Source: Adenophora triphylla var. japonica
Lineage: Eukaryota > Streptophyta > Magnoliopsida > Asterales > Campanulaceae
Length of the DNA stretch: 64,000 nt
Direction: 5' to 3'
Assembly: GCA_022495995.1 (NCBI GenBank)
Contig: JAFEMH010000733.1
Location: forward strand, 577,953 to 641,952
The first letter of the stretch is position 1. Each line of letters starts with the position of its first letter. The notes beneath the pieces are model-generated. The model made no database searches, had not been told where the DNA came from, and saw nothing but the letters and a program-made list of their open reading frames with translations. Position numbers and translations under genes: made by a program. Below, piece by piece: positions 36,826 through 47,133 of this stretch.

Positions 36826-37761
36826 CTACAATGTAAAATTCCAAGTGTTAGATCCATTTGTGAATTCATAGTTCACATGCGGTTTGAGCACCAAGCGGTT
36901 GAGCAATGGTGCGGTTTGAAAATTTCAAACCCCAAGTGAAACTATGAATACTTAAACAAATAATGAGGATTTGAGAACAACATTACTTAAGTACGTGGCA
37001 TTGTAATCCAAATTTATCCCACACTGCAAGCGGTGCTTAGAGAGGAAATTCTTGGTTTCCAGCCTATATACTTAGTAAAATCTCAGAAAGAAATGAAGGA
37101 AGGAATTTAACCAGCATGCGGTTTCAAAAGAAATTAAGAAAGCGGTTTAGCATGCGGTTAAGGGTTGATAGGTGGAAGCGGTTTAAAACTGAATGTAGAG
37201 GCGGTTGGCATGCAAGCGGTTTCAAACCCAAATGAAATCCAAAATTTTGAAAAAGTTGAAAATTTTTCTAAGTGTAGAAAACACTATTCAGAATCAAGGC
37301 AACCAAAACATATGATTTTTCAAGAAAAACACTTGAGTTTCATGATGAACACGAAGAACAGTCATGAACACCAAGAACAGAGATTTCCAAAAAAACTAAA
37401 TCAAAATGAACAAATAGCATGTCAAAATGATCACATTGGGAAGGGGATTAACAATATATCATTAAAATTTCAATCTTTTCCCAGAATCATCAAGAAACAC
37501 TTAAGAACACGAAGTGGGTTTTCAAAGTTCATAAACTGAAAATCACAAAATTAGTGTTCTAAACATGGATTGATCATGAAATAAACTACATATATTAAAT
37601 CCATGCAAGAATCCGAGCATAACCCAACAAAAATCATCAAAAATGATCAAACAACAAGATCAAAATCATCAAAAATCATAAACAAGGCATACGAAGGGTT
37701 TTTCAGTTCATTCATGGAAGATTTTATGAAAATGAAAGAATTAGGGTTAGAAATTTGTTAC
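36826..37761 (-). other. intron 1 of the env-like gene (936 bp)
   Basis: Donor ATG|GTAACA at 37761 and acceptor TTGTAG|GAT at 36826. Both flanking exons are in phase 0, so splicing joins the frames. The AT-rich interior carries eight or nine GCGGTT copies (36.86-36.9 and 37.1-37.22 kb) and no ORF worth calling. Confidence 0.7.
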
Positions 37762-37833
37762 CATTTCCAGAATAGCCTTCTTGGGAGCCCTAGCAACAGT
37801 GGAGGCTCTTTGTCTCTTTGATGTTGTAGCCAT
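37762..37833 (-). pseudogene. element A env-like gene, exon 1 (24 codons)
   Basis: ATG at 37833-37831 is the first start codon after a TATA box and opens a basic 24-residue stretch beginning MATTSKRQRAS. It ends exactly at a GT donor in phase 0. The short basic start has none of the hydrophobic character of a signal peptide. The distant second exon makes this easy to miss when looking only for long ORFs. Confidence 0.7.
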
Positions 37834-37945
37834 TTCAGTTAAAGGTTTTGAAAATGGTGTTTTGAGGGTTTTAGAGAGAGAAAGTGAGTTGGTGGAAAGT
37901 ACAAGTGCAGAGAGTTGGCAGAAGAGAAGAAGGAATTTCACCAAA

Positions 37946-37958
37946 CAATATATATAGG
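37946..37958 (-). promoter_or_regulatory. TATA box of the env-like gene
   Basis: On the minus strand CCCTATATATATTG lies about 115 bp before the ATG. It is followed by a pyrimidine-rich leader (CTTCTTCTCTTCTG, then CTTTCTCTCTC), as in many plant promoters. It suggests the gene is transcribed separately from the LTR-driven genomic RNA. Confidence 0.6.
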
Positions 37959-38242
37959 GTGAAGGGGGGCAGGCAGTTGGTTCAGAAAGGTATGATTGAA
38001 AATACCAACTGTTTGCACCCTTTCACCTCCTGCACATCTCTCTATGACGGCTGACATGAGAGAAATTAATGCTCATGTTCCCTTAGCATTAAATGCTCTT
38101 AATTTTTGAAATAAACGAGGGAAAACATTTGCAAAAATACCCTTATATCAAAATAAGGACTAAAAAATACATAAAAGAATTTGAACAGTTTTTTTTTTTA
38201 AGAAAGGATTAAAAAATAGACAGAATTTACTCTTATGTTGAA

Positions 38243-38358
38243 AAGCGGTTTGGATCCAAGCGGTCAAGATGCAGCATGCGGTTTGACTATAAGCGGTTGG
38301 CTGCAGGCGGTCTTGACTGCGTGCGGTTTAAGCACAAGCGGTTTCAACAAGGCGGTTT
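38243..38358 (-). promoter_or_regulatory. dense GCGGTT cluster upstream of the env-like promoter
   Basis: Eight GCGGTT or GCGGTC copies in about 115 bp, all in the same direction, between the end of pol and the env-like TATA box, which lies about 290 bp further downstream. Enhancer-like placement is an inference. Confidence 0.5.
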
Positions 38359-38423
38359 TGAATTCTCAATGAAAATTTCAACCTAAACTCAACAAACAAG
38401 TTAGCAAATAAAAAGTATGGAAT

Positions 38424-40249
38424 TTATTTAAGTTCAAGCATACCCATTTCTCCTCTGAGAAAAGAAAATCTCTTGGAGTCAAGAGCCTTGGTGAGGATGT
38501 CAGCAATCTGGTTGTCTGTCCCCACGTACTCTAAATGGATATTCCTCTTCTCCACATGGTCTTTGAGGAAATGATACTTGATATCAATGTGCTTGGTCTT
38601 GGAATGCATGACAGAGTTGTTGGAGACTGAAATTGTTGAAATGTTGTCACACATGATAGGACAATTTCCTTCATGGATTCCATAGTCCACCAACTGCTGC
38701 TTCATCCAAAGGATTTGACAGCAACAACTCCCAGCAGCAATATACTCAGCCTCTGTGGTTGACACTGAAACTGAAGCTTGCTTCTTGCTGGCTCAAGCAA
38801 CTAGTCTGTTCCCGAGGAAATGACAAGTCCCACTAGTGCTTTTCCTGTCAATAGTACAAGCTGCATAATCTGCATCTGAATAACCTACAAGATCGAAGTT
38901 CGAATCTTTGGAATACCAAAGTCCAAGGTTAGTGGTTCCAGATAAATAGCGGATTATACGCTTGACTGCAATAAGATGTGCTTCTCTAGGATCTGCTTGG
39001 TAGTGTGCACATACACAGACACTAAACATGATATCTGGCCTACTAGCAGTTAAATAAAGTAATGAGCCAATCATACCTCGATATAAAGTTTGATCAACTT
39101 TCTTACCTTTGAGATCTTTATCTAGCTTATTGCCGGTGGCAATTGGAGTATCATATGCTTTAGCATTTTCTAATCCAAACTTCTTTATTAGCTCCTTGGT
39201 ATATTTGGCTTGGCTGAGGAAAATACCTTCTTCGCATTGCTTGATTTGAAGCCCGAGGAAGAATGTTAATTCTCCCATCATGCTCATCTCAAACTTGCTT
39301 TTCATTAGCTTTTCGAAACGCTTACAAAGTAACTCGTTAGTAGAACAAAAAATGATATCATCAACATATATTTGAACAAGTAAAGTATGATCATTGTATT
39401 TGGCAATAAAAAGAGTTGTATCGATTTTACCGCGTTTAAATCCTTTTTCTAGTAAAAATTTAGAAAGAGTCTCATACCATGCTCTTGGAGCTTGCTTAAG
39501 TCCATACAAAGCTTTCTGGAGTTTGTAGACATGATTGGGAAATTTGGAGTCTTCAAATCCAGGCGGTTGGGCAACATACACGGTCTCTTGCAGTTCACCG
39601 TTGAGGAAAGCACTCTTAACGTCCATTTGATATAACTTGAAACGCTTGAAAGAGGCGTAGGCTAAGAAGATTCTGATAGCTTCCAATCTTGCAACTGGAG
39701 CAAAGGTTTCGTCATAATCGATTCCTTCTTCTTGCCTATATCCTTGTGCAACCAACCTTGCTTTATTCCTAGTAATGCTTCCATTCTCATCCATCTTATT
39801 CCTAAATACCCACTTAGTTCCTATCACTCCTTGATCCTGAGTTCTAGGCACCAAAGTTCAGACCCTGCATCTTTCAAACTGGTTGAGTTCTTCTTGCATA
39901 GCAACGACCCAACTGGAATCTTGGAGTGCTTCATCAATCTTCTTGGGTTCAATTTGAGATATCAAGGAAGTATGCTCGTCATAGTTCGATCTCCTTGTTT
40001 GAACAACGGAAAACAGATCACCTATCACATTAGAGAGAGGGTGACTGATGACTTCTCGAACCTCTGGGGGTAAGTCTGGTTGGACAGAGGTTTGCTGAAG
40101 ATCTTCAATTGGAACGTCGTTAGATCCTTCAGCGAAGTCATGGAATGTAAGTTGACGAAGAGGTTCTATAAGCTGGATAGGGGAATTCTCAACTTCTTCT
40201 TCCCTTGGAGTTGCATCTGGAGTAGGAAATTCAGGTGCGGTTGTGACGA
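38424..40249 (-). pseudogene. element A reverse transcriptase and RNase H (Ty1/copia, SIRE-like)
   Basis: One frame runs from the D junction to TAA at 38424. It contains a pre-RT region ending in AMQEELNQFE, the copia RT core ([29 protein letters not shown], then the catalytic YVDD near 39.37 kb), [10 protein letters not shown], and RNase H with DADYA and TTEAEYIA, ending with the ADILTKAL stretch. Two in-frame TGA codons, at 39858-39860 and 38793-38795, sit where the family has tryptophan, so each is explained by one G-to-A change; there is no frameshift. Integrase and gag are cut off by element D. It cannot give a working enzyme as it stands. Confidence 0.92.
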
Positions 40250-40473
40250 TGTTGAATTCCAATTCGCGGAAAAAATTCAATTTTTCGTTTCTTTGAAAAC
40301 CAAATAAAAACCGGAAAAACGGAGTCGCCACGCCATTTTTGTTTTAAGGGCCAAAACTTTGAAAAATGCCCGAAATGAGAGATTTGGGTTCGGAGGTCAC
40401 GTTACACGCCGGGAAGAACGTTAGTGTTCACCCGGAATGCCTCGTAAAACGAGTCTTCCAAGCTTAAAAACCA

Positions 40474-40511
<38 letters not shown>
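40474..40511. repeat. (TG)n microsatellite
   Basis: About 19 uninterrupted TG units inside D's LTR. Confidence 0.97.
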
Positions 40512-40516
<5 letters not shown>

Positions 40517-41663
40517 TTGGCCAAAATAAATTGAAACTGAGAAAAGTAAAAATTGGGAATTCTTTATTAGACTTTGGAAAGATCCCGTGATTTTTGGTAT
40601 GATTTTTGGGTTGAGTTTTGAGACTCAAAGGATTTTTTGAAGTTGAAAAACATTTCTGCCAGAATGAAAAAGGCAGTGGACACTTGACTTTGAAATGGAT
40701 TTAAGGGCTTTAAAAATTCATAATCTGAGGAAACTCAGAAAATTAAAGTTGTTCCAGACACCTTAAATAAGATTTCTGTAAAAGAATTTTCCATTTTGGA
40801 GATGATTTGAGGGACCAAAACTTTATGGAAATCTCAGATATGAAATCTGGACTTCCAGAGACTGAGGAACTGACCTTTAAAAGAAAATTTGAAAAAAGGA
40901 GTTTTACTCACGAAAAAAATGAAATAAAAATATTTCTGGCAAGATCTGGATGTTGGCTACAAAAAGTGTTTTGTAGTCAACACCAAATTCCATGTTTATC
41001 TGTGTCCAAAAAATTAGACCATGGACAAAGGTCTTAGAAAATTGCTACTGGACAGCAACTTTCTTAAGAAGAAAAACATGATTTAAAGGGGGTTTTGCAT
41101 CCATGCTTGTCCCCATTTCCATAGGTTTTGATTAGTGATCACTTGAAATTTTAGTGGTGAATCAACTATATCAAACCATCCTTGAGGTACATTAGGACTA
41201 AGCACTTCATTTGCTTGGGAAGGGGAATTTTATCTTTTGAAAATGAAGATTTGATGTATGAAAATGGTTTTTAGGGTTTTGAAAACATGTTTGCAAGTAA
41301 GTAAGAACACTTTGAAGAGAATGTTGATCCTTGTAGAAGATCAACCATGGAGATGAACTTCCATGGTGATCTTCTTGGATCTAGGGCAAGAAGATGAACA
41401 AACTACATTTTGGAGTTTGAAAATGCATGCATGGATGAGAGAGATTTAGGGTGAGGAGAGGGAGGTTATACCTATCTTCCTTGTGTTTGTGTATGAAGCT
41501 TGAATATGTGAGTGTTTGAATTTGAGAGTGAGTGGGATTTGGGAAAATAATTAAGAGAAAAAGGTGACAATTCTAGAGAATTCTCACTGTTTTCTCCCTA
41601 TTTTCGCCAAGGTGCAGTTGTGAAATGTGTTGTGGCTCCTTATTTCTGTGACTGAAGGCCTCA

Positions 41664-41704
41664 ATTTATAGCCCTCTGAAATTGGCAAAGTCATCCGCGC
41701 GGAT
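41664..41704 (-). promoter_or_regulatory. element D LTR promoter: CGCG palindrome plus TATA box
   Basis: On the minus strand ATCCGCGCGGAT (41704-41693), a perfect 12-bp palindrome, is followed after 22 nt by TATAAAT (41670-41664) and then TGAGGCC. The same unit lies before both antisense genes. Confidence 0.65.
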
Positions 41705-41998
41705 CAAACCCTCAGCGTGCACTGTTCATTAATTACAGCTGCAGGCTTTGGACACAAGGAATATTATTTTTAAAATTCAAATTAGGCAGCCAGTTTTTGT
41801 TCCAGCAGCTTCTATTTTTGGTTTTTGACCATTTCTTTTGCTTTTTTGATTCTTTTCCTTGGTTTATCTTAAAATGGCAATCCCTAATCTACCCTTGCTT
41901 GGTTAGAAATGTTAGGAATTGTTAGAAATCTTAGCAATGTTAAAACTTTCGTTAATTTTCTAACGAAAATACTAACAACTCAAATTGGAGCACTTACA

Positions 41999-42014
41999 GT
42001 AGCCCTCGGCGACG
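41999..42014 (-). other. polypurine tract of element D
   Basis: Minus-strand CGCCGAGGGCTAC precedes the LTR start TGTAAG, matching the arrangement in element B. Confidence 0.65.
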
Positions 42015-42103
42015 GTTCTTTCGAAGGAAGCGGGGTCGTCGATAAGAGTAAGGCTCCATATTTGACAGGATGATCAAGTGATCGAGTGGCTGGACCTAGC
42101 GAT

Positions 42104-42806
42104 AGGCTACCTATGTATCCCGAATGGGAATCAAGCCGGCCGTAGTTCGGGTCTTTGACCCTGGAGATGATGGCGTTTTAGGTGCCTCGAACCTTGATGA
42201 GCGAGTTCTGCAGTCGATTGCTGAGAGAAACTCTGCTGGGGATGAGAATGACCATTTTGGTCTGGTGGCTGAGATTGTATATCTGCTCTGCTGGGGATAG
42301 GAATGACCATTTTGGTCTGGTGGCTGAACCTAATGATAGGCTACCTACGTATCCTTAGGAGGAATCAAGCCAGTCGTAGTTCGGGTTTTTGACCCTGGAA
42401 TGACTATTTTGAGGCGTCAACCTGGTAATGATGGCGTTTTAGGTGCCTCAGACCTTGAAGATGGCATTTTAGGTGCCTCGAACCTTGATGATGATGGCTT
42501 TTTAGGTGCCTCAAACCTGGATGATGATGGCGTTTTAGGTGCCTCGAACCTTGATGATGATGGCTTTTTAGGTGCCTCGGACCTTGATGATGATGGGTTT
42601 TTAGGTGCCTCGGACCTAGATGATGATGGCTTTTTAGGTGCCTCGGACCTTGATTTGAAATGTTTTCCCTTAATGGTTTGGGATGGATGGTCCTTCGGTG
42701 GACTTTGTCTGCTGCCGAAGGAGAGGGTGACCATTTTGGTCGGGTGGCTAGACCTATGGTAGGCTACCTACGTATCCTTAAGAGGAATCAAGCCAATCGT
42801 AGTTCG
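42104..42806 (-). repeat. three Tat-type 3' modules and a 33-bp tandem repeat in element D
   Basis: Inverted copies of the GAACTACG...GGCTTGATTCC...GGATACGTAGGTAGCC module lie at 42104-42149, 42339-42384 and 42761-42806. Two of them are preceded by CCATTTTGGTC(T/G)GGTGGCT, whose GACCA-AAA-TGGTC folds as a hairpin. Between them (about 42425-42655) TTTTAGGTGCCTCGAACC, TTGATGATGATGGC repeats about eight times at 33 bp. The in-frame ORF there follows from the period. Confidence 0.75.
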
Positions 42807-42839
42807 AAACGCTGCTGGGGGTTTCGTTGGAGAAAAATC

Positions 42840-43825
42840 GGGCTTACGTTTTACGGCCGTTGATGATAATGAGGAAAGAAACGGGATTCCATTGACTTCG
42901 CTGGGAATTTTGTTAGCTTTTGCTGGGGAAATCGGACTTACGTTTTACTGCCGTTTGATGATTTTGATGAAAGAAACGGGATTCCATTATCTTTCTCGGA
43001 GAAGTCGGACTTACGTTTGACTGCCGTTTGATGATTTTGATGAAAGAAACGGGATTCCGTTATCTTTCTCGAAGAAATCGGACTTACGTTTGACTGCCGT
43101 TGATGATTTTGATGAAAGAAACAGGATTCCGTTATCTTTCTCGAAGAAATAGGACTTACGTTTGGCTGCCGTTGATGATTTTGATGAAAGAAACGGGATT
43201 CCGTTATCTTTCTCGAAGAAATCAGACTTACGTTTGACTTCCGTTCATGATTTTGATGAAAGAAATGGGATTCCGTTATCTTTCTCGGGGAAATCGAACT
43301 TACGTTTGACTGCCGTTGATGATTTTGATGAAAGAAACGGGATTCCGTTATCTTTCTCGAAGAAATAGGACTTACGTTTGACTGCCGTTGATGATTTTGA
43401 TGAAAGAAACGGGATTCCGTTATCTTTCTCGAAGAAATCGGACTTACGTTTGACTGCCGTTGATGATTTTGATGAAAGAAATGGGATTCCGTTATCTTTC
43501 TCGGGGAAATCGGACTTACGTTTGACTGCCGTTTGATGATTTTGATGAAAGAGACGGGATTCCGTTATCTTTCTCAGAGAAATCGGACTTACGTTTGACT
43601 GCCGTTTGATGATTTTGATGAAAGAGACGGGATTCCGTTATCTTTCTCGGAGAAATCGGACTTACGTTTGACTGTCGTTGATGATTTTGATGAAAGAAAC
43701 GGGATTCCGTTATCTTTCTCGGGGAAATCGGACTTACGTTTGACTGCCGTTTGATGATTTTGATGAAAGAGACGGGATTCCGTTATCTTTCTCGGAGAAA
43801 TCGGACTTACGTTTGACTGCCGTAA
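42840..43825. repeat. 72-bp tandem array (about 14 units)
   Basis: Unit: GACTTACGTTTGACTGCCG, TTGATGATTTTGATGAAAG, AAACGGGATTCCGTTATC, TTTCTCGAAGAAATCG. GACTTACG falls at 43081, 43153, 43225 and so on, 72 bp apart. An ACGGGATTCCGT inner palindrome is kept. The array ends about 110 bp before the promoter of the mobile-domain gene. Confidence 0.92.
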
Positions 43826-43935
43826 AGCTCTTTTGAAGAGGGGGTTAACTTTGGTTAACCCTGTTAAGTTGAGGACTAAATTGCAGAGTCCTGAAATTTT
43901 AAAGGGCAAAACAGTCATTTTGCCACTTCCATTTC

Positions 43936-43974
43936 ATCCGCGCGGATAGGAGCGTGACCTGGACAGGTTTAAAT
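43936..43974 (+). promoter_or_regulatory. promoter module of the plant mobile domain gene
   Basis: ATCCGCGCGGAT (43936-43947), 20 nt, then TTTAAAT (43968-43974) and GAGGGCC. Palindrome, spacing and the sequence after the box resemble D's LTR promoter (TATAAATTGAGGCC). The ATG lies about 140 bp downstream after a GAGAGAGA leader. Confidence 0.6.
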
Positions 43975-44281
43975 GAGGGCCAATGCCCTTTTTCGTTCCC
44001 TCTTCACTATTTCCAGTTTTCGAGAGAGAGAGAGAGACGAGGGAGAAGAAGAAAACCGCCATTGAAGGCCTAGGAAGCTTCGAAATCTTCCGATTTTCTT
44101 TGATTTTCAAGCAATGGAACACGGGGAAGCTGCTATCCAAGGCCAAGGACGTGGCCCGGTCGCGGAAAGGCGATTAGAGCTCGTTCGAATGAGGAGGCAT
44201 TACACCCTTTCGCAATCGATTGCGGAGGAGCCGTACCCCGATGCATGGCAACATTGGGCTTCTGATCCGAGTCTCCGTACG

Positions 44282-45114
44282 GTATACTTCGAATCTCTTC
44301 ATTCCCTTTGTCGATTTTTCATTTGAAATTGATTTTTTGGTGATTTTTTTTTTTTTTTTAGATCAAAAAATTTTGATGTTCTTGGACTTGAAATTTGATT
44401 TTGATGCTTTGCATGTTGTAATGAGTATGTGGGTAACCTAAATGTGCATTTTGTTTGGAAGAAAGAATGGGCATTTTGCCATTTTTTTTTAAATTCGAAA
44501 AATGCAATGAAAATTCGAAAATTATGTTCTTGACATTGAATCTTGAACTTGACGATTTGTATGTTGCAATGAATATATGGGTAACTCAAATGTGCATTTT
44601 GTTTGAAAAAAGAATGGGCATCTTGCCATTTTGGAATATGAGGTGAAAATTAGCCCAAATTCGGGACGGACTTTTTGTAGAGTTTTTGCAATGTGATATG
44701 AATGATATGAATGCATTTTTTTTGTGAGAGTGTGATTTTCTGTGAAAATGGGACGGATTTTTCGTTCCCTTGATTGAATGTATGAATGGTGAAAAAATTG
44801 TTTATGTATGCTATTTCATGAAAAATGGGACGGAATTTTTTTTTTCTTCCGTTGACTCAATGTTATTGAGATGTTTTTTTTTTATGTATGAATGAATGGT
44901 TGTTGAAAACTCTTTTCCTCTGTGCAAGAAAAATGGGGCTGAGTCCATTGTATGCCGTTATGCTGCCCGATTTTTTTTTTTAAAAATTCTATGATGCATG
45001 TGCATGCTCTTTTTTTTTTGAATGCAAAATTTTTTTTGAATGCAAATTTTTTGAATGCAATTTTTTTTTGAATGCAATTTTTTTTTGACTCTTTCTTTTT
45101 CTTTTCAATTGCAG
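44282..45114 (+). other. intron 1 of the PMD gene, with internal duplication
   Basis: Starts GTATACTTCG and ends TTTTCAATTGCAG. It contains two diverged copies of a roughly 110-bp segment (around 44390-44480 and 44530-44640, both with AAATGTGCATTTTGTTTG and GAATGGGCAT) and several poly-T plus GAATGCAA repeats near its end. Confidence 0.75.
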
Positions 45115-46539
45115 GGTGGAGATCGCTTTGTGACACAGCAGTTGAACAAGATGAAGACTCGAGGATCAGTGGAGTCTGTGGTAGACCTGTGGGACCGGCT
45201 TCCAGTCTTGGGCCGAGGAGCTTTGATGAGTCCTAGACAGATCGTTATTGAGACCGGGCTGTATGAGTTTATTGAGTGCCTGAGGGGGTTGGTCAAGTTC
45301 TCCAAGAGCAAGGGTCTGATTTTTGCTTTGGCACAGCATTGGTGGGACGCGACCCACACATTTCATTTTTTCTGGGGGGAGGCCACGGTTACACCCTCCG
45401 ACTACGCAGCGATCACAGGTCTGTCCTTTAAAGGACGGAGCGTTGAGTGGAGGGATGGCTATAGTGACAGGGACCTATAGGATCTTCTGGGCTTTACCCC
45501 CATTCCCAAAAAGGGGATGGGGATGGAGTATGCCGTGGTCTACGGGAAGATCGTAGAGACCATCGGGAATTACGAGGCTGGGGACGAGAGAGTGGGTGCG
45601 GTGCAGGTTGCCAGGGCTTTCTTGTGGTTTGCCTTTTCGAGCACACTTTTTGGACACGCCGAGGGGACGGCGATGTTTGCTTTGCTGAGGAGTTTGGAGG
45701 ATGTGGAGATGGCTGGGGAGGTTTCTTGGGGAGAGGCAGGGCTGGCAGAGCTCTATTTTGCCTTGGATCGATATAGCCGGAAGGCCGTCAGCTCTTTGAC
45801 ATGCTTCGAGTTTCCTCTGGAGGTACAAGCTTTCTTTTTGCTTTCTCTCTTTTCTTTAAGCACGTATTCCTCATTTTTTTTTGCACCGGATTGATGGGAT
45901 TTTTCCCTTTCGCAGGTATGGGCTCTGGAGTTCTTTCACGTCACGATGTGGCGGCAGCCGGCGGAGTACATCGGGGCGTATCCGGCCATGCTTTCTTGGT
46001 CCAAGTATGCCCGGGAGAAGATAGGTTCTAAGGGGCGCACGACCCTTAAGTACAGGGAGTGCCTGCCTTTGACGAGGGCTGAGACAGATGAGAGGATGAT
46101 ATTTTATCCCTGGGACCGCTTCGATGTGGAGCAGCTGAAGGGTGCCGAGATATGGACCGTGCAACGGAGGATTTTGAGGGGCTTGACTTGCGATGTGTAT
46201 TATCTGGGGGAGAGAGTGACGCGTCAGCATGGCGTGAACTCGCCTTTGATGGCTCCAGTGGAGCCTCCCGCCGACATGATGCATCCGAGCGAGAGGTCGG
46301 AGACCTGGGGCGATTACCGAGGTGGCCAGCACTTCTCGGCATTCGTGGCGATTGAGCAGTATCCGGTATTTATCTTGAGGAGGTTGAGGATGCCCCAGGT
46401 CCTTGAGAGAGAGGGGGTAGGGATCGTACGATACCCGCGGACGGACTTTTCATATGTCCAGGATGGGGTCCGATTGAGGGTGCAGATCCCTCAGCCTGAG
46501 CGGCTTCCACGAGCTTTTCAGCCTCGTCCGGGTATGAAG

Positions 46540-46644
46540 GTACGGCTTCTCCTTCCCACCTCTTTTTTTTGCTTCTGTCTTTTCCTTTCTTTCCTGTCAT
46601 CATTTTTCGCCTCAATTATTTCTGACGTTTTTGCTTCCGTGCAG
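46540..46644 (+). other. intron 3 of the PMD gene (105 bp, open reading frame)
   Basis: Donor AAG|GTACGG and acceptor TTCCGTGCAG|TTT. The length is divisible by three and it has no stop in frame. If retained it would add 35 residues rich in Phe, Leu, Ser and Cys. Confidence 0.7.
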
Positions 46645-47133
46645 TTTCCGGAGGTGATCGTGGAGAAGCTGACGAAGCAGGTGATCGGGGCTAAGAGATT
46701 CATCAGGAGAATGGTTGCTTGTGGGGCCCCTCAGGCTAGAGCGAGGCGAGCACAGCCGACGCCTGTCGAGCGGGAGACTTCCCCTGAGCCTTCTGAGCGT
46801 TCTTCCGAGACTCCTCTTTCTCCTCTCATAGATCCCAGCGTGGTGCTGCCTTCGGACCACGTCATTCTCGGGGATCCGTACGGGCAGGGGCATGTCTGGC
46901 ATCACGGTGGGTCTTCTTCACATGTCCAGGAGTCCGACGCATTCACCTTCGGATATGGCTTCTTTGCGGATCTTGGTTTGCCGTATCAGAGCGTGCCGGT
47001 TGGTCCTGACGAGCCTTCTTCCGGAGACGAGGACGATGATTCTGAGCCCGAGACATTCATGGCTACCGAGGAGGCGGGCCCGAGCCGCAAGAGGGGTCGG
47101 GGGAAAGCACCGGCCACCGAGGATTCTGATTGA

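Larger units (their letters stand above)
7790..40249 (-). mobile_element. element A: SIRE-like Ty1/copia retrotransposon, 5' part missing, split by element B
   Basis: Read on the minus strand, the order is RT and RNase H (40249 to 38424), a promoter plus env-like gene (37.96 kb to 9848), a purine-rich tract and the 3' LTR (9320 to 7790). Pol followed by a long extra ORF before the 3' LTR is the layout known for the SIRE/Maximus lineage, and the RT leader matches that lineage. B (12409-36477) interrupts the extra ORF. D's LTR edge at 40250 cuts pol, so A's gag, integrase and 5' LTR would lie beyond D, outside the window. The element is studded with GCGGTT. Confidence 0.85.
40250..41998 (-). 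repeat. element D 3' LTR (1749 bp)
   Basis: Minus-strand start TGTAAGTGCTCCAATTTG at 41998, right after a purine tract, and end GGAATTCAACA at 40250, where A's pol frame is cut. It contains a (TG)n microsatellite, a TATA box with an upstream palindrome, and TGGCGACTCCG at 40320-40330 (minus), as in B's LTR. No partner LTR is available for comparison. Confidence 0.8.
44114..47133 (+). pseudogene. plant mobile domain (PMD) gene, four exons, one in-frame stop
   Basis: Exons at 44114-44281, 45115-45822, 45916-46539 and 46645-47133, all phase 0 with GT-AG introns (833, 93 and 105 bp), give about 662 codons. Exon 1 has basic residues and WQHWASDPSLR. Exon 2 holds the start of the mobile domain: GLYEFIECLRGLVKF, then W-x2-THTFHFFWGEATVT with DYAAITGL, the usual PMD signature. 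Exon 3 continues it with TMWRQPAEYIGAYPAM. Exon 4 is a Ser/Pro-rich, acidic tail with a basic SRKRGRGKA patch, a possible nuclear signal. One TAG at 45478-45480 breaks exon 2; the frame is otherwise intact. PMD proteins are nuclear factors linked to transposon silencing in plants, and PMD genes are often found inside mobile elements. The gene runs antisense to D's pol. If the stop is read through or is a sequencing error, the gene could be functional. Confidence 0.8.

Noticed and set aside
40474..40511. TG run as a possible regulatory Z-DNA element
   Set aside because: A simple microsatellite in one LTR without a partner for comparison; no support beyond the sequence itself.
42400..43918. ORFs in the 33-bp and 72-bp repeats of element D
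   Set aside because: Both periods are multiples of three; no start context, promoter or domain.
45946..47133. A single uninterrupted 395-codon gene starting at 45946
   Set aside because: Clear GT-AG boundaries at 45823/45915 and 46540/46644 and the upstream mobile-domain exons show it is part of a four-exon gene; the apparent continuity comes from an in-frame intron.
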